Assembly: GCA_027621555.1 (NCBI GenBank)
Contig: JAQCBJ010000018.1
Coordinates: forward strand, 1 to 33,899
Length of the DNA stretch: 33,899 nucleotides
Reading direction: 5' to 3'
From: Bacteroidota bacterium
Lineage (GTDB): Bacteria; Bacteroidota; Bacteroidia; Flavobacteriales_D; Sanyastnellaceae
Part shown: positions 17,822 to 24,903 of the stretch, one piece after another
Position numbering within the stretch: position 1 is the first letter of the stretch
How the letters are laid out: each line of letters opens with the position of its first letter
Notes under the pieces: generated by a model
What the model saw: only the letters and a program-made list of their open reading frames with translations
Databases searched by the model: none
What the model was told of the DNA's origin: nothing
Made by a program: the position numbers and the translations under genes

Positions 17822-18679
17822 TCACAAGTCCCAAACCTTCAGCATCCGATCGTCCCCGCCGGTTGCAAGCTGTGCGCCCGCGGCCCCACCAAGGGCCAAG
17901 GCGTTCACGGATCGCGCATGCGGCCGATCGAGTTTGCCAAGCGGCTCCAGGGTGTGCACGTCCCAGGCTTTGACGTCTTTGTCGCGACCTGCAGTCCAAA
18001 GGACGTCTCCGCAACGCACCCCGCGGTACACCGCGCTTTGGTGGATAGGCAATTCCAACACGCGCTCTTCGCCACGGAAGACCACCAACTTGCCGTCTTG
18101 CCCACCGCTGATCACCGCCTGTTTCTCGGGAAGGTGAATCGCCCAGTAGCAGCTGCGTTCGTGCGCCTGCCTCGTTCCCAAGACCGTTCCGTTTTTGGAG
18201 AGAATGGCCCAACCCCCTTGACCACCCGCCACAAGTAGGCCTTGAGGATGGGAGGAGATGCCTCGAATTTTTCCCAAGTCCGTGGACACGGTGTTCACGA
18301 CTTGCATGCCGTTTTCGTCACGCTTCCAACGGTTGAGTTGCCCTTGGCCGTCTCCCGTCCAAAGCATGCCTTCGTCGTCGGCAAAAAGGGAAAACACAGG
18401 GGCTCGGTGAACGTGTTTCGCGGAGTGGGAGTCTCCCCATCGGCCGAGAACCTCGCCCGTGGCGTTTCCCGCGACCACGCCTCCGTCCCACGTGGACACG
18501 GCATAAAACGGCGAGGCGTGATGAAAGAGGGCCTTGCCGTGATCGCCGCCCGGTGCCCAGGTCGCAACCACGCCGTCGCCCCCGGCAGTGCACCACGAGC
18601 CCGTGGCATCGCACCAAGCCGCGTCGTAAATCGCACCGCTGTGTCCTTGCAACCGAGCCGAGGGAGAGGAGGGGAGCAT
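17822..18679 (-). CDS. WD40 repeat protein
   Basis: A 285-residue protein made of about seven beta-propeller blades. Recognisable units are LQGHSGAIYDAAWCDATGSW, SPFYAVSTWDGGVVAGNATG, HRAPVFSLFADDEGMLWTGD, KIRGISSHPQGLLVAGGQGG, RSCYWAIHLPEKQAVISGGQ, SAVYRGVRCGDVLWTAGRDK and ARSVNALALGGAAGAQLATG, ending KVWDL. No signal peptide, so the propeller is probably cytoplasmic and acts as a protein-binding scaffold. No catalytic domain is fused and no partner can be named from context. The ATG at 18679 is supported by TATTTTCG 4 nt upstream. It is divergent from a 25-residue membrane peptide candidate, 50 bp between starts. Confidence 0.9.
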   Translation of the reverse strand: MLPSSPSARLQGHSGAIYDAAWCDATGSWCTAGGDGVVATWAPGGDHGKALFHHASPFYAVSTWDGGVVAGNATGEVLGRWGDSHSAKHVHRAPVFSLFADDEGMLWTGDGQGQLNRWKRDENGMQVVNTVSTDLGKIRGISSHPQGLLVAGGQGGWAILSKNGTVLGTRQAHERSCYWAIHLPEKQAVISGGQDGKLVVFRGEERVLELPIHQSAVYRGVRCGDVLWTAGRDKDVKAWDVHTLEPLGKLDRPHARSVNALALGGAAGAQLATGGDDRMLKVWDL

Positions 18680-18683
18680 GGTG

Positions 18684-18691
18684 CGAAAATA
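18684..18691 (-). promoter_or_regulatory. -7 promoter element abutting the WD40 gene start
   Basis: Minus strand TATTTTCG, one mismatch to TAnnTTTG, ends 4 nt before the ATG. Confidence 0.5.
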
Positions 18692-18717
18692 GGGAGCGAC
18701 CCGACGAAAAATGGTCG

Positions 18718-18725
18718 TATGTTGC
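18718..18725 (+). promoter_or_regulatory. -7-like element abutting the 25-residue ORF
   Basis: TATGTTGC keeps the TAnnTT core and ends 4 nt before ATG 18730, the spacing seen at other genes in the window. Confidence 0.4.
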
Positions 18726-18729
18726 GGTC

Positions 18730-18807
18730 ATGCAAGTGATTTGGATTCTGACTGCCGTTTTGATTGTGACCTTGTTCATTCAATACCGCCGACGCCTCAA
18801 GCGCTGA
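18730..18807 (+). CDS. Candidate 25-residue single-pass membrane peptide
   Basis: The frame encodes MQVIWILTAVLIVTLFIQYR followed by RRLKR. A hydrophobic helix of about 17 residues fills the N-terminus and five basic residues follow, the orientation expected for a small inner-membrane protein with its C-terminus in the cytoplasm. It sits in the otherwise free 154-bp gap between the WD40 gene and hisS, and its ATG has a TAnnTT element 4 nt upstream, the same signal as at proven-looking genes nearby. No ribosome-binding site. The stop is 25 nt before the hisS start. Homology cannot be judged at this length, so the call rests on the promoter, the composition and the clean helix. Confidence 0.5.
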   Translation: MQVIWILTAVLIVTLFIQYRRRLKR

Positions 18808-18818
18808 CGGAGTTGGCC

Positions 18819-18826
18819 TAATTTTG
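18819..18826 (+). promoter_or_regulatory. -7 promoter element abutting the hisS start
   Basis: TAATTTTG is a perfect TAnnTTTG ending 6 nt before the hisS ATG. No TTG is seen at the -33 position. Confidence 0.65.
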
Positions 18827-18832
18827 GGGGCC

Positions 18833-20227
18833 ATGAGCAAACCATCGATCCCGAAGGGCACACGTGATTTTGGACCTCGAGCCATGGCTCGTCGTCAGTG
18901 GATGTTTGACACCCTGCGTCGCGTGTTCGAATCGCACGGGTTTGTCCCCATCCAAACCCCCTCGTTTGAGAACCTGTCCACGCTGACGGGGAAATACGGC
19001 GAGGAGGGCGACCAGCTCATCTTCAAAATCCTGAACAACGGAGATTATTTGGCCAAAGCCGACGAGGCGGCGCTCGCGCAGAAGGACAGCAAAGCCTTGA
19101 TCGCGAGCATCAGCAAAAAGGCCCTCCGCTACGACTTGACGGTGCCCTTCGCGCGCTTTGTGGTGATGAACCGCAACGAATTGACGTTTCCGTTCAAGCG
19201 GTACCAAATCCAAAACGTGTGGCGCGGTGATCGCCCCGGAAAAGGGCGCTACCAAGAGTTCACGCAATGCGATTGCGACATCATTGGTTCGGAAAGCGAT
19301 TTGTGCGAACTCGAATTGGTTCAGGTGTTCTCTGAGGGGCTCACGGCGTTGGGCGTCCCGGGGTTTCGCATCTTGATCAACGACCGCAGGGTGCTTCAAG
19401 CCCTGGCCGAAGCGGGAGGCGTTGCAACCGACCAATTTGCGGATTGGACCGTGGCCGTGGACAAGCTGGACAAGGTGGGGGTGGAAGGGGTGCTGCGAGA
19501 AATGGAGCAACGCGGGTTGCCGTCCTCGGCCGCCGACCAGTTGCCCGAGCTCGTGAAGCTTCGCGCCTTGAGCTCCGTGGACGAGGTGGTTGCTGCTCTC
19601 TCGGCGCACCTTGCCGACTCGGAAACAGGGAAGGCCGCATTGGAAGGATTGAAGGAACTCCTCCATCGTGCCACCGCTTCAGGGGTTTCGGCCGACGCGT
19701 TGGTGTTGGACCCCCTTTTGGCGCGCGGCTTGGATTACTACACAGGCGCCATTTTCGAAGTCGCGGTTGAAGACGCCCCGATCGGCAGCATTTGTGGCGG
19801 CGGACGTTACGACGACTTGACGGGAATTTTTGGGTGGTCAGGCATGAGCGGTGTGGGCATCAGTTTTGGCGCAGATCGCATCGAGGACGTCTTGAACCAC
19901 TTCAACGCTTGGCCCATGCTTTCGAGTGACGGGTTGGACGTGATGGTGGTCCAGATGGACGGCGGAGACGTCTCCCGAGAAATCGAGGTGAGCCATCGCT
20001 TGCGGGCCGAAGGACTTTCTGTGGAGCTCTATCCGGATGCGGCGAAGCTGAAAAAGCAATTCAAGCACGCCAACGACCGAGGAGCGCGTTGGACCGTGGT
20101 GATCGGAGAAGCGGAATTGGAGTCGGGCAAATTGGCCCTGAAAGACATGGAGGGTGGAGAGCAATGGACGGTGACGTTGGAGGAGTCCATCCAGCGAATT
20201 CAGGAGGGCATGGACGCCCACGAATAA
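18833..20227 (+). CDS. hisS: Histidine-tRNA ligase
   Basis: A 464-residue class II aminoacyl-tRNA synthetase that charges tRNA-His. It begins KPSIPKGTRDFGP, with the motif 1 helix following. Motif 2 is FKRYQIQNVWRGDRPGKGRYQEFTQCD, the histidine-specific HisA region is LDPLLARGLDYYTGAIFEV, and motif 3 is GVGISFGADRIEDVL. The C-terminal anticodon-binding domain spans about 365-464 (LDVMVVQMDGGDVSREIEV to LKKQFKHANDRGARWTVVIG). A helical insert occupies residues ~200-285, as in the Bacteroidota/eukaryote-like branch. ATG 18833 is fixed by the -7 element 6 nt upstream. It is essential and single-copy in most bacteria. The 3' end overlaps the convergent gene by 28 bp. Confidence 0.97.
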   Translation: MSKPSIPKGTRDFGPRAMARRQWMFDTLRRVFESHGFVPIQTPSFENLSTLTGKYGEEGDQLIFKILNNGDYLAKADEAALAQKDSKALIASISKKALRYDLTVPFARFVVMNRNELTFPFKRYQIQNVWRGDRPGKGRYQEFTQCDCDIIGSESDLCELELVQVFSEGLTALGVPGFRILINDRRVLQALAEAGGVATDQFADWTVAVDKLDKVGVEGVLREMEQRGLPSSAADQLPELVKLRALSSVDEVVAALSAHLADSETGKAALEGLKELLHRATASGVSADALVLDPLLARGLDYYTGAIFEVAVEDAPIGSICGGGRYDDLTGIFGWSGMSGVGISFGADRIEDVLNHFNAWPMLSSDGLDVMVVQMDGGDVSREIEVSHRLRAEGLSVELYPDAAKLKKQFKHANDRGARWTVVIGEAELESGKLALKDMEGGEQWTVTLEESIQRIQEGMDAHE

Positions 20228-20847
20228 GTCGTTGCGTGAGCGCCATGTGCTTGGACGACGAGCCCCACTTTGCCAGGCACCAAGGGAAACCTCTCGGGCA
20301 TTTTGTTCGTGATTGAAAGGTTAATCAGTTGGTTGATAATGTTTGGTGCAAGGCATTTGCAATCAATAAGTAAAACATCGCTTTTGTGAAGTTTTTTAGC
20401 AGGCTCTAGGCCTTGGAGGAAGCACAAGGTCTGGTGCACTTGTTGGGCCACAGGTTGGAAATCGCCCCACGGCAAAACAGGGGTGCGCCCGACGTCAATC
20501 AGCAGCCTCAAACTTTTGCTCATGGACGAGAGAAGACGCTCCACGCGGTCGATTTCTTCGGGGTCAGAATCCACGTTGCACGCGTGCATTTCGTGTTGCA
20601 CCCGCAGCAGCATCCAGGCCACCCCTTCACGGAGCTGAAGATGCTGATCAAGGTGGGACGACTCGGCCGTCAAGCGCTTTTGGTGCTCGGCCAATTCTCC
20701 CAAACGCATGCTGACGTTTCGCGCGTGTTGAAGTCGTTCTTCCAACAAGCCCAAATCTGGAGCCGGACCCTCGATTTTTCTCTGCCTACCCAGCCACCAG
20801 CCCAATCCCAAACCTGCGGCCATCCCTAAAAACAGGCCAGCCGTCAT
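20200..20847 (-). CDS. Degenerate histidine-kinase-like membrane protein
   Basis: A 215-residue protein I cannot assign firmly. Residues 2-20 form a membrane helix (AGLFLGMAAGLGLGWWLG) with a basic stop, like the start of the LytS-type kinase at 15385. Residues 34-75 are coiled coil. Residues 72-120 (LREGVAWMLLRVQHEMHAC ... SKSLRLLIDVG) align by eye with the dimerisation helices of NarX-like kinases, and NIINQLINLSITNK (169-182) with an N box. The ATP-binding glycine boxes are missing and the chain stops about 30 residues later, so it should not be an active kinase. Its ATG overlaps the meaB stop (ATGA), implying translational coupling. Codons for residues 149-186 are strikingly AT-rich compared with everything around them. 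Confidence 0.65.
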   Translation of the reverse strand: MTAGLFLGMAAGLGLGWWLGRQRKIEGPAPDLGLLEERLQHARNVSMRLGELAEHQKRLTAESSHLDQHLQLREGVAWMLLRVQHEMHACNVDSDPEEIDRVERLLSSMSKSLRLLIDVGRTPVLPWGDFQPVAQQVHQTLCFLQGLEPAKKLHKSDVLLIDCKCLAPNIINQLINLSITNKMPERFPLVPGKVGLVVQAHGAHATTYSWASMPS

Positions 20848-21899
20848 CTTTTCCAGTCTGTCGGAAGCTTCACCCAGGCTCGGGCCGCGGAGTAGGGGCT
20901 TGATCGGCCTTCCACGACCTGACGCTCCAAGTCCTCCCAAGCTTCAGCCTTGTGGTGCATGTGGGCTTCGATCAGCAGTTGGCGTGCGTGCCGATGCATG
21001 GCGTCGAGCCGTTGTTGGTCGCGTTGCGTTTTCCACCATCCGGAAGCCGTCCATTCCTCACGAAGGTTGAGGATGCGCGTCCACAAGTCTTCGTGGCCTT
21101 CGCCCGTCAGGCTCGAAAGCATCAGCACATCGGCTGTTTGTCCGGAGGGCGGAGTGGGCAAGACGTGAAGGGCCTGTCGGTACGCGTTGGCGGTGTCTCG
21201 GCAGGCCGGCATGCGGTCCGCTTCTGCTTTGTGGACCAACAAGAGGTCCGCCATTTCCACCACCCCTCGCTTGATGCCTTGAACGTCATCGCCGGCGCCG
21301 CCGATGAGCATCAGGGCGAAGACGTCCACCATGCTCCGGACGGCCACCTCGCTTTGCCCCACGCCGACCGTCTCGACCAAGATCAGGTTGAAGCCGGCGG
21401 CTTCGCACAATTGGATGGCTTCCGAGGTGGCGCGCGAGACGCCGCCCAGAGTGGAGGAGGCTGCCGAAGGACGCACAAACGCCTCGGGGTGCTTGGAGAG
21501 TTCGGTCATGCGGGTTTTGTCCCCAAGCAGAGAACCTCCCGTGCGCTGGGAGGAGGGGTCCACAGCGAGCACCGCGACTTTCCAGCCTTCGGAAACGGCT
21601 CGCAGCCCAAACCGCTCAATCAGCGTGCTTTTTCCCGCTCCCGGAATGCCTGTAAATCCAATCCGAAGGCTTTGGTCCGAGGCGGGGAGCTCGGCGAGAA
21701 GGGCTTCGATGTGCGGTTGCTGGTCCGGCAAACTGCTCTCTACCCACGTGATGGCTTGCGCCAGGGCTTCTCGTTTGCCCTCGCGTACAGCCTCTGCAAG
21801 CGTCTGTGGCGTCCACGATTGTGCCCCTCGAATGGACATGCGAGCGGCGTCGCGGGCGCGCTTTTTGGCATCTTGCTTTCCCTGGTTGGTGGAGGCCAT
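20844..21899 (-). CDS. meaB: MeaB/ArgK family P-loop GTPase, methylmalonyl-CoA mutase chaperone
   Basis: A 351-residue G protein that protects and reloads the B12 cofactor of methylmalonyl-CoA mutase. Walker A is GIPGAGKSTLIERFG, followed by the family-specific AVLAVDPSSQRTGGSLLGDKTRM and RPSAASSTLGGVSRAT, the ETVGVGQSEVAV switch, and LLVHKAEAD in place of the NKxD motif. A helical N-terminus (residues 1-70) and C-terminal dimerisation arm are present. No mutase gene lies in this window. ATG 21899 (MASTNQGKQDAKKR) is used; TATCTTCC lies 4 nt upstream. The frame continues to 22397, but this is antisense to the divergent gene. The stop overlaps the next gene's start. Confidence 0.95.
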   Translation of the reverse strand: MASTNQGKQDAKKRARDAARMSIRGAQSWTPQTLAEAVREGKREALAQAITWVESSLPDQQPHIEALLAELPASDQSLRIGFTGIPGAGKSTLIERFGLRAVSEGWKVAVLAVDPSSQRTGGSLLGDKTRMTELSKHPEAFVRPSAASSTLGGVSRATSEAIQLCEAAGFNLILVETVGVGQSEVAVRSMVDVFALMLIGGAGDDVQGIKRGVVEMADLLLVHKAEADRMPACRDTANAYRQALHVLPTPPSGQTADVLMLSSLTGEGHEDLWTRILNLREEWTASGWWKTQRDQQRLDAMHRHARQLLIEAHMHHKAEAWEDLERQVVEGRSSPYSAARAWVKLPTDWKR

Positions 21900-21903
21900 G
21901 TTC

Positions 21904-21911
21904 GGAAGATA
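21904..21911 (-). promoter_or_regulatory. -7-like element abutting the meaB start
   Basis: Minus strand TATCTTCC keeps the TAnnTT core and ends 4 nt before the ATG. Confidence 0.4.
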
Positions 21912-21947
21912 CGTGAAAGGGCATGCTCCGAGGCCGGGAACTGCCCG

Positions 21948-21954
21948 TACTTTG
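21948..21954 (+). promoter_or_regulatory. -7-like element abutting the start at 21960
   Basis: TACTTTG lacks one spacer base of TAnnTTTG but otherwise matches, and ends 5 nt before the ATG. Confidence 0.35.
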
Positions 21955-21959
21955 TGGAC

Positions 21960-22715
21960 ATGCGTGTTGCGTTGACCGTCGTCGTTTTTTCCCTCGGACT
22001 GAACCTTGGGCTGATGGGAATCTCTTGGGCCCAAACCGCCTGCGACAGCGTCATCGTCATGTCGGGGTCGGTCTCCGACGAGTCGGGCCGCTGGGTGCCG
22101 TCTTCGATGGTCGTGAATCGGAGAACGAGTGCGGGGGAGTTTGTGGGCAGCGACGGCGAGTTCCTCTTGCGCGCGTGCTTGGGGGATACGCTGGTGTTTG
22201 GGGCCGTGGGCTACCACACCCAAGAGCGCGTGGTGCAGAGAATGGAGCGTTGGGAGATTCGGTTGCGCGTCCTGCGCGTGGAGGTCGGAGCGGCGGAGGT
22301 CATTGCGCCGAGAACGCTTCAGGAAATCGTGCGGGACATTCAGGCGCTTGGCTACCAAGAGGAAGATTTCCGGGTGTCGGGAATCAACGCGCTTCAAAGC
22401 CCCATCACGTTCCTGTACGAAACGTTTTCACGCGAAGCCCAAAGCCGCCGTCTCGTGGCCCAAATGGAAAACGACGATCGCCGCAGGGACCTGTTGCAGG
22501 AGCTGTTCACCAAGTACGTGGACTACGACATCGTGGAACTCGAACCCTGGGAATTCGAGGAGTTTGCCCGCTTTTGCGATCCTGGAGAGGACTTGCTCCA
22601 ACAGTGGTCCCAGTACGAGTTCATTCTCTACGTGAAACAGCGGTACCAATTGTTTCGGATGATGCCCCGAGAATTGCCTGCCAAAGAGATGGAATACCAC
22701 CTCGACGACGATTGA
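21960..22715 (+). CDS. Secreted protein with carboxypeptidase-regulatory-like domain
   Basis: A 251-residue exported protein with a signal peptide of about 24 residues ending SWAQ. Residues 30-105 form a small beta-sandwich (MSGSVSDESGRWVPSSMVVN ... LRACLGDTLVFGAVGYHTQE) of the CarboxypepD_reg-like type that precedes many TonB-dependent receptors. Here no receptor barrel follows; instead there is a helical domain (residues 112-251) rich in charged residues, ending in an acidic tail. Stand-alone proteins of this form are frequent in Bacteroidota and have no assigned function. ATG 21960 is used because the signal peptide begins there and a promoter-like element abuts it. It is divergent from meaB with 60 bp between starts. 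Confidence 0.82.
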   Translation: MRVALTVVVFSLGLNLGLMGISWAQTACDSVIVMSGSVSDESGRWVPSSMVVNRRTSAGEFVGSDGEFLLRACLGDTLVFGAVGYHTQERVVQRMERWEIRLRVLRVEVGAAEVIAPRTLQEIVRDIQALGYQEEDFRVSGINALQSPITFLYETFSREAQSRRLVAQMENDDRRRDLLQELFTKYVDYDIVELEPWEFEEFARFCDPGEDLLQQWSQYEFILYVKQRYQLFRMMPRELPAKEMEYHLDDD

Positions 22716-22735
22716 TTCCGCTCAAGCTGTCCCGG

Positions 22736-23041
22736 TCAGTCCACCAAGTAACTGAGCTGCAGGTACAGCACAAACCACTTGAACAGCATGCCGGCCACGC
22801 ACAGGCCTACGCCAGCGACGCGTGGAACTTGCCACTTCTCGTCGATGCGGTCGTAGCGGATGACGAGGTCCACGAACAGCGCAGCAACCGCGATGAGTTC
22901 CATGATGTTGACCACAGATTGCACTTCCCCCATGGCGTCGCGCCATGCCCGAGAGCGGTCCGTCAGGTGAGCCAAGAAGAAGGCCCCGTTGTACGTCAGC
23001 AGCAGAGCGAGAATGCCATTCAAGAGCCTGTGAGGAGTCAT
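22736..23041 (-). CDS. Small integral membrane protein of unknown function
   Basis: A 101-residue protein with three predicted membrane helices near residues 5-25, 45-62 and 74-97, separated by short charged loops (HLTDRSRAWRDAMGEVQ and RYDRIDEKWQVPR). No signal peptide or known motif is visible. The start at ATG 23041 is well supported: a perfect TACTTTTG promoter element ends 5 nt upstream, whereas the longer frame to 23071 would run through that promoter. It is divergent from a tiny lipoprotein gene, with 82 bp between starts. Confidence 0.75.
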   Translation of the reverse strand: MTPHRLLNGILALLLTYNGAFFLAHLTDRSRAWRDAMGEVQSVVNIMELIAVAALFVDLVIRYDRIDEKWQVPRVAGVGLCVAGMLFKWFVLYLQLSYLVD

Positions 23042-23046
23042 GAATC

Positions 23047-23054
23047 CAAAAGTA
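23047..23054 (-). promoter_or_regulatory. -7 promoter element abutting the start at 23041
   Basis: Minus strand TACTTTTG is a perfect TAnnTTTG ending 5 nt before the ATG. A TTG lies 16 bp upstream, slightly closer than the usual 19-21. Confidence 0.65.
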
Positions 23055-23088
23055 CACTTGCGCCTGTTCACAATGTGGGTGAAAGGGG

Positions 23089-23119
23089 TTGACTTTCTCT
23101 CTTTTTTGGTTCACTTTAG
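23089..23119 (+). promoter_or_regulatory. Promoter abutting the small lipoprotein start
   Basis: TTG at 23089-23091, 20 bp, then CACTTTAG at 23112-23119 (two mismatches to TAnnTTTG), ending 4 nt before ATG 23124. Confidence 0.45.
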
Positions 23120-23123
23120 TGAC

Positions 23124-23267
23124 ATGAAAACCCGTCAACTTTCCATCTTCGCTTGGCTCCTCGGAGCAGTGATGGCTGCCGCAACTTTGGCCTCTTGTTC
23201 CACGCAAGGACACCAAACGTGCAGCGCGTACCAGCAGGTTCAGCCTGCGGCGCAGCCTTCTCGCTGA
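23124..23267 (+). CDS. Small lipoprotein, 47 residues
   Basis: A basic start (MKTRQ), a hydrophobic stretch and the lipobox LASC put the lipidated cysteine at residue 25, leaving a mature chain of only 23 residues with a second cysteine in QTCSAYQQ. Bacteroidota encode many tiny lipoproteins with a C-x-A-Y motif whose role is unknown. The 82-bp divergent region upstream carries a plausible promoter, and a perfect hairpin with a T run 85 bp downstream, inside the convergent MBOAT gene, would end its transcript. All three signals agree that it is a genuine gene despite its size. Confidence 0.7.
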   Translation: MKTRQLSIFAWLLGAVMAAATLASCSTQGHQTCSAYQQVQPAAQPSR

Positions 23268-23271
23268 TTCG

Positions 23272-24903
23272 TCAGAATTGCCAATAAATGAACGGCTTGT
23301 GGTAGCTTGAACTGCACCACACCGCCAGTGCCGTCGTGGCACACCAAAAACACCACGTCGCCCACATCGGGAGTGACGTGGTTTTTTTGTGCAGGATGTT
23401 GCGCCAAGGTTGTGGGAGCCAGTGCAAGGCGTACCCAAAGACGAGCAGCGCCACCCCAGCGAGGTAGGTGGCGTCCCACACCATGTTCATCGGCGAAGGG
23501 GGCGAAAGCTGAAGACGTTCCCAAAGGAGAGACGCCGTGCCCCACGCGTCTTCCGGGTGGGGAGCGCTTGTGGTTTCATCCCAAGCGATCAAGGATCCTG
23601 CTCGAAACCAAATGCGGGCGAGCACTACGGAGTGGAAAGTCACGAACCAGCCAAGAGCACGCATCCATGCGTTCGAAGGCCTGCTTGGGATCAGGACCCA
23701 AGCGGCCAACACGGCTCCGTTCAAGGCGCCCCACATGATGAAGTTCAGGTGGGCACCGTGCCAAAGCCCACCTACGAGCATGACGAGAAAGACGTTCATT
23801 GCGGTGGCCATCTTCTTGTGAAAGGCCGTGGACATCAGCATGGAGGCCGTTACGAGCAACGCGACACCCGCCACCACCAACCCGCCGCCCAGCTCACCCC
23901 ACGACCACGCCACACCCGCGAGGCCTGCCAAAGCGCAACAAGCGGTGAACGCGCTCACGTTCCGATTTCCCCCAAGAGGGATGTAGAGGTAGTCTTTCCA
24001 CCACGAAGACAGGGTCATGTGCCACCGACGCCAAAAGTCTGACGGCGAAGTCGCGCGGTAAGGGAACCGGAAGTTTTCTGGCAATGCGATGCCGAGAAGC
24101 CCGGCCATGCCTTTGGCCATGTCCGTGTACCCGCTGAAATCGGCGTACACCTGAAGGCTGTATCCGTACAAGGCCAACAGAACTTCCCACGAAGCCCAAT
24201 CTGTGGGGTGATCAAACACGGGGTCAACCAGCCATGCCCCCACGAGATCGCCCAACACCAATTTCTTGAGGAAGCCTGAAAGGATGAGCTGGACGTGGCG
24301 CGCATCCTCCCTCTTGGAAGCGATCCAATGCGTTGATTCGAGTTGAGGAAGGAACTTTTTGGCCCTCACGATGGGGCCCGCCACGAGCTGAGGAAAGAAC
24401 GTCAGGTACGTGGCAAAGGACAACAGAGAAGCCGGACGATCGACGGTGCCGCGATGCACATCAATCAAGTAGCTGATGGCCTGAAACGTGAAAAAGGAGA
24501 TGCCCAGCGGCAGCATCCAACCTTCAAGTCGCCACGCGCTAGCGTCCAAGGTCAGGGTGGAAGGCGGGATCCATTCTGCGATGAAGTACGCGTATTTGAA
24601 GGTGGCCAACATCGCCACGTTGAGCGCAACGCCGACCGCCGTGCACAGCGACCTCATACGCCCTGTCATGCGATGGATGGTTTGCGCAGCAACGTGGTTC
24701 AGGAGCACGGAAACCACCAAGACCCAGACCAGATGTTGCGCCACCCACACGTAAAACCCAAGGCTGAAAGCGAGGAGCAGGGCTTGGCGCAGGGCGGGTT
24801 TGGCCGTGGATTTGGGCCACCTCGCTTGAACGGCTGCCACCAAGAGAAAGACGGCTGCGAAAGCGGCCCAAAATCCGAGGCTCGTAAACGTGACGGCGTT
24901 CAT
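23272..24903 (-). CDS. MBOAT family O-acyltransferase (AlgI/PatA-like)
   Basis: A 543-residue polytopic inner-membrane enzyme of the DltB/AlgI/PatA type that moves acyl groups, usually acetyl, across the membrane for transfer to an envelope polymer. Core motifs are PLGISFFTFQAISYLIDVHRG, TFFPQLVAGPIVR, YADFSGYTDMAKGMAGLLGI, FWRRWHMTLSSWWKDYLYIPLGG and the catalytic-histidine motif GGLWHGAHLNFIMWG. Its ATG overlaps the stop of the SGNH gene (ATGA). With that gene and the LysM gene it forms a tightly coupled operon that resembles an alginate- or peptidoglycan-O-acetylation pair. The polymer acylated is not known. The last 40 codons contain a terminator hairpin read from the other strand. Confidence 0.93.
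   Translation of the reverse strand: MNAVTFTSLGFWAAFAAVFLLVAAVQARWPKSTAKPALRQALLLAFSLGFYVWVAQHLVWVLVVSVLLNHVAAQTIHRMTGRMRSLCTAVGVALNVAMLATFKYAYFIAEWIPPSTLTLDASAWRLEGWMLPLGISFFTFQAISYLIDVHRGTVDRPASLLSFATYLTFFPQLVAGPIVRAKKFLPQLESTHWIASKREDARHVQLILSGFLKKLVLGDLVGAWLVDPVFDHPTDWASWEVLLALYGYSLQVYADFSGYTDMAKGMAGLLGIALPENFRFPYRATSPSDFWRRWHMTLSSWWKDYLYIPLGGNRNVSAFTACCALAGLAGVAWSWGELGGGLVVAGVALLVTASMLMSTAFHKKMATAMNVFLVMLVGGLWHGAHLNFIMWGALNGAVLAAWVLIPSRPSNAWMRALGWFVTFHSVVLARIWFRAGSLIAWDETTSAPHPEDAWGTASLLWERLQLSPPSPMNMVWDATYLAGVALLVFGYALHWLPQPWRNILHKKTTSLPMWATWCFWCATTALAVWCSSSYHKPFIYWQF
23352..23388 (+). terminator. Intrinsic terminator of the small lipoprotein gene, inside the MBOAT CDS
   Basis: ACCACGTC (23352-23359) pairs perfectly with GACGTGGT (23375-23382) around a 15-nt loop, followed by seven T. 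It lies 85 nt past the lipoprotein stop. The other strand also has a T-rich stretch next to the hairpin, but there it is coding sequence of the MBOAT gene. Confidence 0.6.
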
